From Chloroflexota bacterium (GTDB lineage Bacteria > Chloroflexota > Dormibacteria > Aeolococcales > Aeolococcaceae), in contig DNAU01000210.1 of NCBI GenBank assembly GCA_003491925.1, positions 1-21,892 on the forward strand: a stretch of 21,892 nucleotides of DNA. Direction: 5' to 3'. The notes beneath the pieces are model-generated. The model was not told where the DNA came from and did no database searches. It saw only the letters and a program-made list of their open reading frames with translations. Positions 14,459 to 20,937 of the stretch are shown one piece after another. Each line of letters starts with the position of its first letter. Within the stretch, counting starts at the first letter, position 1. The position numbers and the translations under genes are program-made.

Positions 14459-15109
14459 TCAGCCCAGGAGCGTCGGGAGGAATGATCGGACGCCCGCAAG
14501 CATGGCGGTGACGTCCTCCGGCGTGAACTGATCGACGTGCCCATGGTCGGCCTGATTTCGAACGCCGGCCCAGACTTCAACCTCCTTTCGTCTAACGATC
14601 GTGTAGACACCGGCCGCGCCGTACTTCTGATTCAACGTGCTGAGGTCGTCCGTTGCACGAGCGGAGAGGTTGTGACGTGGCGCGGCGTCACGCATGGCCG
14701 CCTCAAGTGCCGCCCCGCAGAGGCTGGCCGCGGCAACGTGATAGCCAGCCTTCTTCAAATGTGTGGCTTGGTCGAAGAGGTCGTCAAATATCTCGGCGGC
14801 TACTAGAGTGTGCGCCGTCTCGAGCGCGCGGCCGTTGAGCACATCGTCTCGGACGGCACGGAGAATGCCGAGTTGAGTTTCGAGTTGCGTCTCCTGGCCC
14901 CCTTTTTCGGCCGCCACGAAGCGGTTGGCGTACACGGACTGAGCACCAAGCAGGCCGGCGAGGCACGCGTGCGCCTGCGCCTGGAACTCGGCCATCGACA
15001 TCTGATCCGCTACAGCCCACCCCGCAATGTCACGAGTGCTCGCCTTGGCCGCGACCCCTTTCGCGGTGACTGCGTCCAAGTGCGCGACTGCCGCAGTTCG
15101 TGCATCCAT
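14459..15109 (-). CDS. HEPN-like protein B (Rx4H motif)
   Basis: The 216-residue product has an N-terminal helical part (1-95) and a C-terminal domain resembling HEPN domains found at the ends of many uncharacterised bacterial proteins: DDLFDQATHLKKAGYHVAAA, SLCGAALEAAMRD, then EVWAGVRNQADHGHVDQF and TPEDVTAMLAGVRSFLPTLL. RNQADH at 184-189 supplies the Rx4H motif. The start ATG (15107-15109) is followed downstream by protein A with a 4-base gap, so the pair is an operon. A TAGAAT box (minus strand, 15176-15181) is a possible -10. A two-HEPN pair as cargo on a capsid-bearing element suggests defence or a toxin-like system, which is inference. Confidence 0.65.
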   Translation of the reverse strand: MDARTAAVAHLDAVTAKGVAAKASTRDIAGWAVADQMSMAEFQAQAHACLAGLLGAQSVYANRFVAAEKGGQETQLETQLGILRAVRDDVLNGRALETAHTLVAAEIFDDLFDQATHLKKAGYHVAAASLCGAALEAAMRDAAPRHNLSARATDDLSTLNQKYGAAGVYTIVRRKEVEVWAGVRNQADHGHVDQFTPEDVTAMLAGVRSFLPTLLG

Positions 15110-15462
15110 GAATTCTCGCCTTCGGCGGACGCTCGGCTGATAGCCTCAGTCTCAGCGCACGCATGTTCGGGGACTATTCTAGCGCGCGGGCTAGCGGCCT
15201 GCCGGCGGGTACCAAAGAGCCCGGAGCCGTGTGACAGCTGGTCGGGCTGTCTGGCCCCGGGCTCAACCCCTAGGTTGTAGACCGGCTACCGCGAAGCCTC
15301 GCTCCAGGCTCCCGGCGCCGGGAAGGGACCGTGAGGCCGAATCTGGCGGGACGCCGGCCCATCGTTGACCATCTGACGGGAGGGCCGTTGACCGTCTAAC
15401 CCGTGAGCCCGTATTCCGGGGCGCTGAGTCTCTTGTCACGAGCCGACGGGGCCGGTTCGCCC
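15110..15462. other. 353-base intergenic region with hairpin and a short direct repeat
   Basis: No gene was seen. It holds a minus-strand -10-like TAGAAT (15176-15181), the hairpin at 15217-15264, and GTTGACCATCT / GTTGACCGTCT at 15364-15374 and 15387-15397, a 23-base offset direct repeat that might be a binding site. Confidence 0.55.
15217..15264 (-). terminator. Probable minus-strand terminator (8-bp GC stem with inner stem)
   Basis: GAGCCCGG (15217-15224) and CCGGGCTC (15257-15264) pair, and ACAGC / GCTGT form an inner stem. Read on the minus strand the structure is followed by TTTGG, so it could end transcription from the leftward gene at 15463-15696 before the HEPN operon starts. Confidence 0.5.
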
Positions 15463-15696
15463 TTAGCCGAGTACGCCGCTGCCGAGCGGGGCGCCTACCC
15501 GCTGGAACTCGTCGGGATGGGGGCCATCCATGACGATGATCGCCGCGTCCGCGTTCATGTCCGCCAGGGGCAGCCTGACGGCGTCGTCTGCGCAGCGGTA
15601 CTCACGAGGGCCAAGCCGCCGCCCGTCTGCGGCGAGGACGTAGAAGCTGAACGTCGCCGGCTTTCCGCATCCAGCGGAGCACATTGGTTGGGTCAT
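15463..15696 (-). CDS. Small Cys-motif protein at the right end of insertion 1
   Basis: The 77-residue product has a strong ribosome-binding site (GAGAGGGAG about 7 bases before the ATG at 15694-15696 on the minus strand). It begins TQPMCSAGCGKPATFSFYVL with a CxxxC pair (Cys6, Cys10) and a later RCADDAV (Cys35), then RRLGPREYRCADD. It may bind zinc with a fourth non-Cys ligand. No family is firmly recognised; small proteins of this kind occur in actinobacterial phages. It is the last gene before the right junction and reads leftward. Confidence 0.6.
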   Translation of the reverse strand: MTQPMCSAGCGKPATFSFYVLAADGRRLGPREYRCADDAVRLPLADMNADAAIIVMDGPHPDEFQRVGAPLGSGVLG

Positions 15697-15746
15697 TGCC
15701 GTCTCCCTCTCAAGGGGGCGTTGGGCGGCCGATCGCCCGGCCGTCG

Positions 15747-15805
15747 CGAACGCACGTTCGCTTATGGATGCTAGCATCCTTCCGGGTGGCGCCGCAACGG
15801 GTTGC
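15747..15805. promoter_or_regulatory. Cluster of three palindromes near the right end of insertion 1
   Basis: CGAACGCACGTTCG (15747-15760), GGATGCTAGCATCC (15766-15779) and GCAACGGGTTGC (15794-15805) lie in a row between the leftward Cys-motif gene and the right junction. GGATGCTAGCATCC contains TAGCAT on the minus strand, a possible -10 for that gene, so these may be operators; binding sites for a recombination directionality factor are another option. Confidence 0.5.
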
Positions 15806-15852
15806 CACCAGCGCGGACTGCTCAGGGCAAGTCCATACCTGTCCCTTTCCGC

Positions 15853-15862
15853 CCGCCGAGGT
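15853..15862. repeat. Right attachment core of insertion 1 (attR side)
   Basis: CCGCCGAGGT is identical to 7149-7158. Immediately after it, GTG CCC AAG GAG GGG resumes the comM frame (VPKEGTGFDL). Confidence 0.75.
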
Positions 15863-16526
15863 GCCCAAGGAGGGGACCGGCTTCGACCTGGCGATCGCCC
15901 TGGGGCTGCTGCGCACCGAACGGGAGATGCCCCTCGATGAGGTCGCATGCATCGGAGAGCTCGCCCTGGACGGCGGGGTGCGCGGAGTGGCGGGAGTGCT
16001 GCCGATGGCGCGCCGGCTGGCCGTGTCGGGGGTCCGGAACCTCATCGTTCCCGCGGAGAACGCCACCGAGGCGGCGCTGGTCGAGGGCATCAGCGTGGTC
16101 GGGGTCGACAGCCTCGCGATGGCGGCGGCGCACCTCCAGGGGCGCCTCCGCCTGGAGCCGGTCACGGCCCCGGTGCTCGGCGGTCCCGCACCGGATGCGC
16201 TGGACCTTGCCACCGTGCGCGGTCAGGCGCTGGCCAAGCGAGCCCTGGAGATCGCCGCAGCCGGCCGGCACAACCTGCTCATGCTCGGCCCGCCCGTGGC
16301 GGGCAAGACGATGCTGGCGCGAGCGTTCGCCGGCCTGCTCCCCGATCTGGGATCGGACGACGCCCTGGAGGTGGCCGCGCTCTACTCGCTCCGCGGCCGC
16401 CTCGCCGACCGGCCCCCCACCAGCCTCCGCCCGCCGTTCCGCTCCCCGCACCACTCGGTCTCGCGGGCCGGGCTGATCGGAGGCGGGGCAGGGATCGCCC
16501 AGCCCGGCGAGGTCAGCCTGGCTCAC
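15853..16526 (+). pseudogene. comM: comM/yifB, piece 2: end of ChlI domain and Walker A region
   Basis: This piece continues ComM from V-P-K-E-G-T-G-F-D-L (15861) to GEVSLAH (ending 16526). It includes IALGLLRTEREMPLDEVACI, GELALDGGVRGVAGVLPMA, the linker and LATVRGQALAKRALEIAAAG, then Walker A as MLGPPVAGKTMLARAF (about 16284-16331) and FRSPHHSVSRAGLIGGG. The family's usual GPPGxGKT reads GPPVAGKT here, still G-x4-G-K-T but with the conserved fourth glycine replaced by valine. The frame runs on into foreign sequence as V-T-V-P-L-P and stops at 16635-16637. Walker B lies in piece 3. Confidence 0.95.
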
Positions 16527-16633
16527 GTCACGGTGCCGTTACCTGCCCGTCACCAAACCGTTCAAACGGTCCAGGGCCGCGTCCTCGAGCCTAGTCTCCT
16601 GATGATGAAGTCAGCGCTCACCCCAAGGCTCAG

Positions 16634-17575
16634 GTGAAACGCGTGCGACCTTCCTCGACAGACACACCCCGCGGCCCGGCCGGCCCGGCGGCCCCACGGC
16701 GCAGGCGGCCCAACCTCGCGAGCCCTACGACACCGAGGATCGGGCTCGGCCTCATCGTCGCGGCCGCCGTGCTGGTGGTCTGCGCCTGCGCACCCGCTCG
16801 CCCACCGACCTCGGAGTTCGCGAAGACCGCCAGCGCCATCCTGGCGGATGCCCAGCGCGACTACACGCAGAGCCCGGCCGTCCACCTCGTCGTCAGCAGT
16901 CACCCAACGACCGGCCCAGCTCTCGAACTCAACGTGCTCATCGTCCGCGCCGGTGGGGGATCCCTCACCTTTCAGGCAGAGGGCCAGCCCCAGCCGCTTA
17001 TGCAGGCCACCGTCGTCCAGGGCAAGGAGTACCTCTACGTTTCTACGGCGTACGAGAGCCTTCCCGACCAGCCGTCAATGCCACCCGACCAGGTCGGCCG
17101 CTGGGTGTTGATGGGCCAGTTGTCCCCGACCGTCTCCGCTCAGTTATTCGCCGGCGCCCTCACCGACATGACACAGGCCTCCCAGGTCTTCGATCAGGTG
17201 CCCCCGATCACCAGGAGCGGCACCGAGGAGGTCCGAGGCCAGCGGGCGATCGCGATCCGGTGGCAGGACGACTCGGGGGTCTACGTGACAGTTGCGGTGG
17301 GCAGATCAGGCCGCCTCCTGGCATGGCAGGGCGCTACGGCCGACGGCACCCCCACCTTCTCGGCCCAGGTCTTCACGGATATTGCGGTACCCACGATCAC
17401 TCCCCCACCGGTTCCAGTCCCCTATACCCCAACTGCAGCGGAAGCCACCCAGGGCCTGCCGCGACCAGGGTCCACTTCATGCTTGCGGCCCTCGGCGCCA
17501 GCACCCCCGCCGCCCACGGCAACTGAGGCCGCTCCACTGCTCGGCTTGGACCCTCCCTGTTATCCGGTCAACTAA
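16634..17575 (+). CDS. Putative LppX/LprG-like exported lipoprotein
   Basis: The 313-residue product starts at GTG 16634, overlapping the truncated comM frame's stop. It has an Arg-rich N-terminus, a hydrophobic segment RIGLGLIVAAAVLVVCACAP with a lipobox-like cysteine (about residue 54), then a domain reminiscent of LppX/LprAFG-type lipoproteins: ASAILADAQRDYTQSPAVHL, GGSLTFQAEGQPQPLMQATV, VQGKEYLYVS and EVRGQRAIAIRWQD. The C-terminal 60 residues are Pro/Thr-rich. Those families carry lipids or glycolipids across the envelope, but similarity here is by pattern only and other export-linked roles are possible. It is the only gene of the first unit in insertion 2. Confidence 0.6.
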   Translation: MKRVRPSSTDTPRGPAGPAAPRRRRPNLASPTTPRIGLGLIVAAAVLVVCACAPARPPTSEFAKTASAILADAQRDYTQSPAVHLVVSSHPTTGPALELNVLIVRAGGGSLTFQAEGQPQPLMQATVVQGKEYLYVSTAYESLPDQPSMPPDQVGRWVLMGQLSPTVSAQLFAGALTDMTQASQVFDQVPPITRSGTEEVRGQRAIAIRWQDDSGVYVTVAVGRSGRLLAWQGATADGTPTFSAQVFTDIAVPTITPPPVPVPYTPTAAEATQGLPRPGSTSCLRPSAPAPPPPTATEAAPLLGLDPPCYPVN

Positions 17576-17951
17576 CCGCCGCTGGCGCATCGCGCCGGGT
17601 GTCTCGCCACCTCAGGGGCGCTGCGACTCATCTCGCCCCCGATCTCGTCGTCGCCACCGGGTTCCGCGGCGGCTGAGGAGCGGTCGGCGGCAAGCCGCGG
17701 ACCGACCCTCAAGGGTGATTCCAGGACACGGGGCAGCCGAGTGACGCACGCCCCTAACCCGGTGGCTCTCGTCGCGCGCGACAAGAGGCCAGGCCTTGTC
17801 AGCCGGCCAACTCACATTAGGGGTTGGCCAAGACCCTTCACGTCTGACATGGTTAGCATGGGTAGACGGGCCCGCGGTGGACGCCGGCGGCGGTACCTAC
17901 CCGCAGCCGTCGATGGTGGGACGAGCCGATGAGCACCGAGGTGGTGTTCCG
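17576..17951. other. 376-base non-coding region holding the internal end repeat
   Basis: No convincing gene was seen. It contains the internal copy of the 29-base repeat (17706-17734), the palindrome GTCGCGCGCGAC at 17771-17782, and the leader of the next gene. This is where the two presumed units of insertion 2 meet. Confidence 0.6.
17706..17734 (+). repeat. 29-base end repeat, internal copy
   Basis: It matches 20909-20937 at 25 of 29 bases. It begins with the small palindrome CCCTCAAGGG (17706-17715). It lies 131 bases after the stop of the lipoprotein gene. Confidence 0.75.
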
Positions 17952-18638
17952 ATGACGCAGTCTGTCCAAGCTCTGCCCAATCGGGCGAGAGGTAGCCGGT
18001 GGCAGCGACCGCCCCTTGCTCGCGGATGGCCTCGGCTTCGGTACGCGCTCACGCTCGGGCTGGTCTGTGGCCTCCCGCCCGATGCGAATCTGCTGGCTCG
18101 CGTCCCTGTCCCCTTCCCACCGGTGTTTGTCATCGGCTTCGTCAGCATCGTCGGCATCGAGATGGGGTACGGCCTAGCCGTCATTGCCACCTCGCGGGGC
18201 GGACGGGTGGGCAGCCGGCTCTGGGCCGGGCTGCCGTTTACGGCGAATCCCCTCGCCCGGCTCTGGTGGGGGCTGGCGTTCGTGGTGGGCGCGCCGGTCG
18301 GCTACGCGACGGGCTATGCGACCGGACTTCTCTGGCCAGCCGCCTCAGCCACTCCGGGGATCGCCTGGGGCCCGCTATGGGCGGCTGGGACCGTGGCCTC
18401 CGCCGGCTGCCTTCTCCTCTCCGCAGCCTGCTCCAACACCGAGGTCAAGCGGTCGATCCGATCCGGTCGGGCTCCCCAGTACCGGATCTCGTCAGACCGG
18501 CTCTGGTGGTGGGACGGTGACGGCTGGGCGAGCGTCATGATCGCGGCGCCGGTGGGTGCGCTGCGTTCCCCGGACGGGACGCACTGGTGGTCTGGTGAGG
18601 GGTGGGTGCCGCTTCCTCCTCGTCCGGGACGGCGCTGA
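17952..18638 (+). CDS. Membrane protein with Trp-rich C-terminal module, copy 1
   Basis: The 228-residue product (ATG 17952; an in-frame start at 17796 would add a tail without clear function) has a basic N-terminus and about four hydrophobic segments (PFPPVFVIGFVSIVGIEMGY, LWWGLAFVVGAPVGYATGYA, PLWAAGTVASAGCLLLSAA). The C-terminal ~65 residues, SNTEVKRSIRSGRAPQYRIS, then RLWWWDGDGW, GALRSPDGTHWWSGEGWVPL and PPRPGRR, recur in the product of 19199-19948. The repeated W-W-D-G..W and WW-(S/T)-G..W pattern resembles the short Trp-rich modules (DUF2510-like) on actinobacterial-type membrane proteins. Function unknown. Confidence 0.65.
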   Translation: MTQSVQALPNRARGSRWQRPPLARGWPRLRYALTLGLVCGLPPDANLLARVPVPFPPVFVIGFVSIVGIEMGYGLAVIATSRGGRVGSRLWAGLPFTANPLARLWWGLAFVVGAPVGYATGYATGLLWPAASATPGIAWGPLWAAGTVASAGCLLLSAACSNTEVKRSIRSGRAPQYRISSDRLWWWDGDGWASVMIAAPVGALRSPDGTHWWSGEGWVPLPPRPGRR

Positions 18639-18641
18639 CCA

Positions 18642-19202
18642 ATGCCCATCTTCCTGCTCGTCGGCGGAGTCATCGGGGCGGTGTTCGGCGCCTATGGCCT
18701 CAGCCTGGCCACGACGGCCCGACCTCGATGGCCTCGATTCGTGGCTGTCGAGCCCACCAGAGCCTGGCGGTGGAGGGGGGCTGCCCTTCTCTGGCTGGCA
18801 CCCTCGGTGGTGTGTCTCGCCACCTCGTGGCAGGTGGGACCGATGGCTGGGGCAGGGTGGCTCGTGGCGGCGAACGTCACCCAGGCGCTGGGCTGGACGT
18901 GCCTCTTGGTCGGTGAGCTGGTCAGGTTTCCGGACGGACGGACCCACTCCGCGGGGTCTGGCTGGATCGGTCTGGGCCTTGCCTTCATCCTCGGCGCTGG
19001 GGTGGCGGTTGCGATGGCCGCCGGTGACCCTCGCCAATTCGTTGTCACCCTTGGATACGCTGGCCCGACGATCCCCCTTGGAGTCCTCGCGATCGCAGTG
19101 GGCGTCCGCTTGAGGAGGCTCTCGCCGCGCCGCAGCGCGACGGCCCCTCCCGGCTGGCCCCTGCCTCCGCCCTGGGGCAGTTCACCGCCGGGCCTCCCGT
19201 GA
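18642..19202 (+). CDS. Small multi-pass membrane protein
   Basis: The 186-residue product starts three bases after the preceding stop and its own stop overlaps the next GTG, so the three membrane-protein genes are one operon. Four to five hydrophobic segments are visible: PIFLLVGGVIGAVFGAYGLS, GAALLWLAPSVVCLATS, AGAGWLVAANVTQALGWTCL, WIGLGLAFILGAGVAVAMAA and TIPLGVLAIAVGVRL. A Pro/Ser-rich cytoplasmic-type tail follows. No known family or catalytic motif is recognised, and it lacks the Trp-rich module of its neighbours. Confidence 0.65.
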   Translation: MPIFLLVGGVIGAVFGAYGLSLATTARPRWPRFVAVEPTRAWRWRGAALLWLAPSVVCLATSWQVGPMAGAGWLVAANVTQALGWTCLLVGELVRFPDGRTHSAGSGWIGLGLAFILGAGVAVAMAAGDPRQFVVTLGYAGPTIPLGVLAIAVGVRLRRLSPRRSATAPPGWPLPPPWGSSPPGLP

Positions 19203-19948
19203 GGAGAGGAGTGTGGCGCCAGCCGCCGTGGGGGCTGCCCTCTGGCCGCCGGCCTCTGGGCCGGGGCGCACCCCTGGTCCCAGGAGTACTCCACCTGCCG
19301 CTCTGCATTTACGGATTCCCGGTCGTTGCGTCGGAGTGGCTCGTTCCCAGCGATGGCGTAGGAGTGCCCCTGTGGCTGCGGCTGTGGGCGACCGTCGTCG
19401 TCGGGGCCTGGGTCACCTGGACGGCCGCGGGTGGGATCACCGTTCTCGCCACCGCATTCACCCGCCATCGCGCGTCGCTGGCGTCTGGTTCCTGGTGGGG
19501 GGCCAACTCGGCGAGTGCGGCCTGGTACGGCACGGCGCTGCTGGGTGCTGTCGCGTCCGGGGTCGCGCTTGCCTACGGCATGCTCCAGGGCCACCCCAGT
19601 GCCAATCCGGATCTCGCGCTTCTGAATGTCGCGATCCCCGCGGCCATGTTGGGGTCGCTGCTGCCCGCGCTGAGTTGCGTACTCGTGGCTCGGGGCTACT
19701 CCAACCGCGAGGTGAAGCGCACCATCCTCGCGGGGCAGGCTCCTGCCTACTGGATATCCCCCGACACCCTCTGCTGGTGGGATGGTGCTCAGTGGATCCG
19801 AGTGTCGACCGCGGCCCCGGACGGCGCCTTGCGCTCACCCGACGGCAGCTACTGGTGGACCGGGCACAGCTGGTTCGCTCTCCCACCTCGTCCGCGGCGA
19901 CGCCGCGGGGTCGCCGGCGTCGGCACCGGAGTCAGCGCATCGGTCTAG
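19199..19948 (+). CDS. Membrane protein with Trp-rich C-terminal module, copy 2
   Basis: The 249-residue product starts at GTG 19199 in a GTGA overlap; an in-frame GTG at 19211 after GAGGAGAGGA is an alternative start. Hydrophobic segments: VLHLPLCIYGFPVVASEWL, LWLRLWATVVVGAWVTWTAA, ASAAWYGTALLGAVASGVAL and LLNVAIPAAMLGSLLPALSC. The C-terminal module SNREVKRTILAGQAPAYWIS, LCWWDGAQW, APDGALRSPDGSYWWTGHSW and FALPPRPRRRR is closely related to that of 17952-18638, with identical spacing. The EVKR..L.GQAP segment joining the last helix to the module is also shared. The copies diverge in the helices, pointing to an old duplication within the insertion. Confidence 0.65.
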   Translation: MRRGVWRQPPWGLPSGRRPLGRGAPLVPGVLHLPLCIYGFPVVASEWLVPSDGVGVPLWLRLWATVVVGAWVTWTAAGGITVLATAFTRHRASLASGSWWGANSASAAWYGTALLGAVASGVALAYGMLQGHPSANPDLALLNVAIPAAMLGSLLPALSCVLVARGYSNREVKRTILAGQAPAYWISPDTLCWWDGAQWIRVSTAAPDGALRSPDGSYWWTGHSWFALPPRPRRRRGVAGVGTGVSASV

Positions 19949-20024
19949 GATTTCCGCTTGACGACCGCCGACCCCGACAGCGGGGTGGTGGCCGTTCCAT
20001 CTCGTCACTCAGGAGGGGTTACAG

Positions 20025-20897
20025 ATGGCCACGACACCGGAGCCGCCCACGGAGCTGGAGCTGGCCCGCCGCTTGCTCACCCACAGCGCGTTCCTCCCGG
20101 CTGACATGGGGATCGACCTGGTCGTGGGCGGCCTACCGCCGGCTCTCGTTGACGAGATCGCGCTCCCCTCGGGGGCTCGGCTCGTGGGTAGCGCCCTCCA
20201 CGCTCGTCAGGGGCGGCCGCTGAACCTGGAGGTGGTCCTGGACGCGAACGGAGAGCCGGACGAGGTGGTGAACGCCTGCGAGAAGGAGTTGACGGAGCGC
20301 GGGTGGAACCCGTTCGAGGGCTTTCCGGGGGCCATGCACGGCGGATTCGTGGGGGGACCTTTGGGCGACAGCCGCATGCTCCGCATGGGGGAGAAGGGCC
20401 CGGTACTCATGATGTCCGCGCTCAGCGTGGGCACTGGGGTGACCGACCTCCGGCTGCGACTGGACTGGGACATGCCACGCCATCTCGACCGTATGGCCCT
20501 TCACCGGCCGGGGCCATCCGGCTTCGAAGAGAGCACGCCCCGCCTCCGCCCGCCGAAAGGCGTCCAGCTGGAGTTCCAGGGCGGTGGCGGTAGCGGGGGA
20601 AGGTGGAACTCAGAGGCAAGGGTCGAAACTGACCGCAGCGTCGCCGAGCTCGAAGCCCATTTCGCCTCCCAGCTGGCGGAGGCGGGGTGGACCCGTGTCG
20701 CCGGCCGTGCCGACGATGTCGTCGGCTGGAGCACCTGGCGCATCCCCAGTGAGGATGAGCGGCGCGGTCTTCTCCTTGTGTTGGCCGTCTTTGGCGGCCA
20801 GGAGCGGTCGCTGACCCTGCGCACCGAGGAAATGGAGCCGAACAACGACGGGCCGTCGGGCCAGAGCTTCATCACCGGGCGTCTCACGACCCGATAG
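20025..20897 (+). CDS. Uncharacterised soluble protein, last gene of insertion 2
   Basis: The 290-residue product has a strong ribosome-binding site (AGGAGGGG about 8 bases upstream of the ATG). There is no signal peptide or membrane segment. Two similar alpha/beta segments are visible: DANGEPDEVVNACEKELTER followed by GWNPFEGF, and RSVAELEAHFASQLAEAGWT followed by RVAGRADD, suggesting an internal duplication of an about 100-residue fold. The N-terminal ~85 residues (FLPADMGIDLVVGGLPPALV) include a hydrophobic patch. No catalytic motif or known family is recognised. It lies 76 bases after the membrane-protein operon and ends just before the terminal 29-base repeat. Confidence 0.7.
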   Translation: MATTPEPPTELELARRLLTHSAFLPADMGIDLVVGGLPPALVDEIALPSGARLVGSALHARQGRPLNLEVVLDANGEPDEVVNACEKELTERGWNPFEGFPGAMHGGFVGGPLGDSRMLRMGEKGPVLMMSALSVGTGVTDLRLRLDWDMPRHLDRMALHRPGPSGFEESTPRLRPPKGVQLEFQGGGGSGGRWNSEARVETDRSVAELEAHFASQLAEAGWTRVAGRADDVVGWSTWRIPSEDERRGLLLVLAVFGGQERSLTLRTEEMEPNNDGPSGQSFITGRLTTR

Positions 20898-20908
20898 CTA
20901 AGGCGCTC

Positions 20909-20937
20909 CCCTCAAGGGTCATTCCCAGACACTGGGC
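20909..20937 (+). repeat. 29-base end repeat, terminal copy at the right comM junction
   Basis: It is 25/29 identical to 17706-17734. This copy contains two small palindromes in a row, CCCTCAAGGG (20909-20918) and CCCAGACACTGGG (20924-20936). It ends one base before the CAT codon at which comM resumes. Confidence 0.75.

Larger units (their letters stand above)
7159..15852. mobile_element. Insertion 1: 8.7-kb serine-integrase element with HK97-type capsid gene
   Basis: The 8,704-base offset between the two CCGCCGAGGT copies defines the element. Left to right it holds a large serine recombinase, two related HTH proteins, an iteron-like region, a winged-helix protein, a small Cys-rich protein, an HTH protein, a major capsid protein, two further late-type genes and a leftward module (two HEPN-like proteins and a Cys-motif protein). 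Terminase, portal, prohead protease, tail and lysis genes are absent. Codon and base use in the right part (about 13600-15200) is visibly less GC-rich than the chromosome. It could be a decayed prophage, but the compact, intact-looking frames better suit a satellite-like or plasmid-like integrative element that makes its own capsid. Confidence 0.88.

Noticed and set aside
15217..15264. tRNA-like fold as an attachment site
   Set aside because: No T-loop GTTCRA-type sequence, no anticodon arm and no CCA-adjacent acceptor geometry; it is a GC stem with an inner stem and reads better as a terminator.
15403..15774. 123-residue plus-strand frame opposite the small Cys-motif gene
   Set aside because: The minus-strand frame has a strong ribosome-binding site and a Cys motif; the plus-strand product has neither.
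17741..17932. 63-residue frame at the start of unit 2 of insertion 2
   Set aside because: It begins within the unit end, lacks a ribosome-binding site and is Arg/Gly-rich without a domain.
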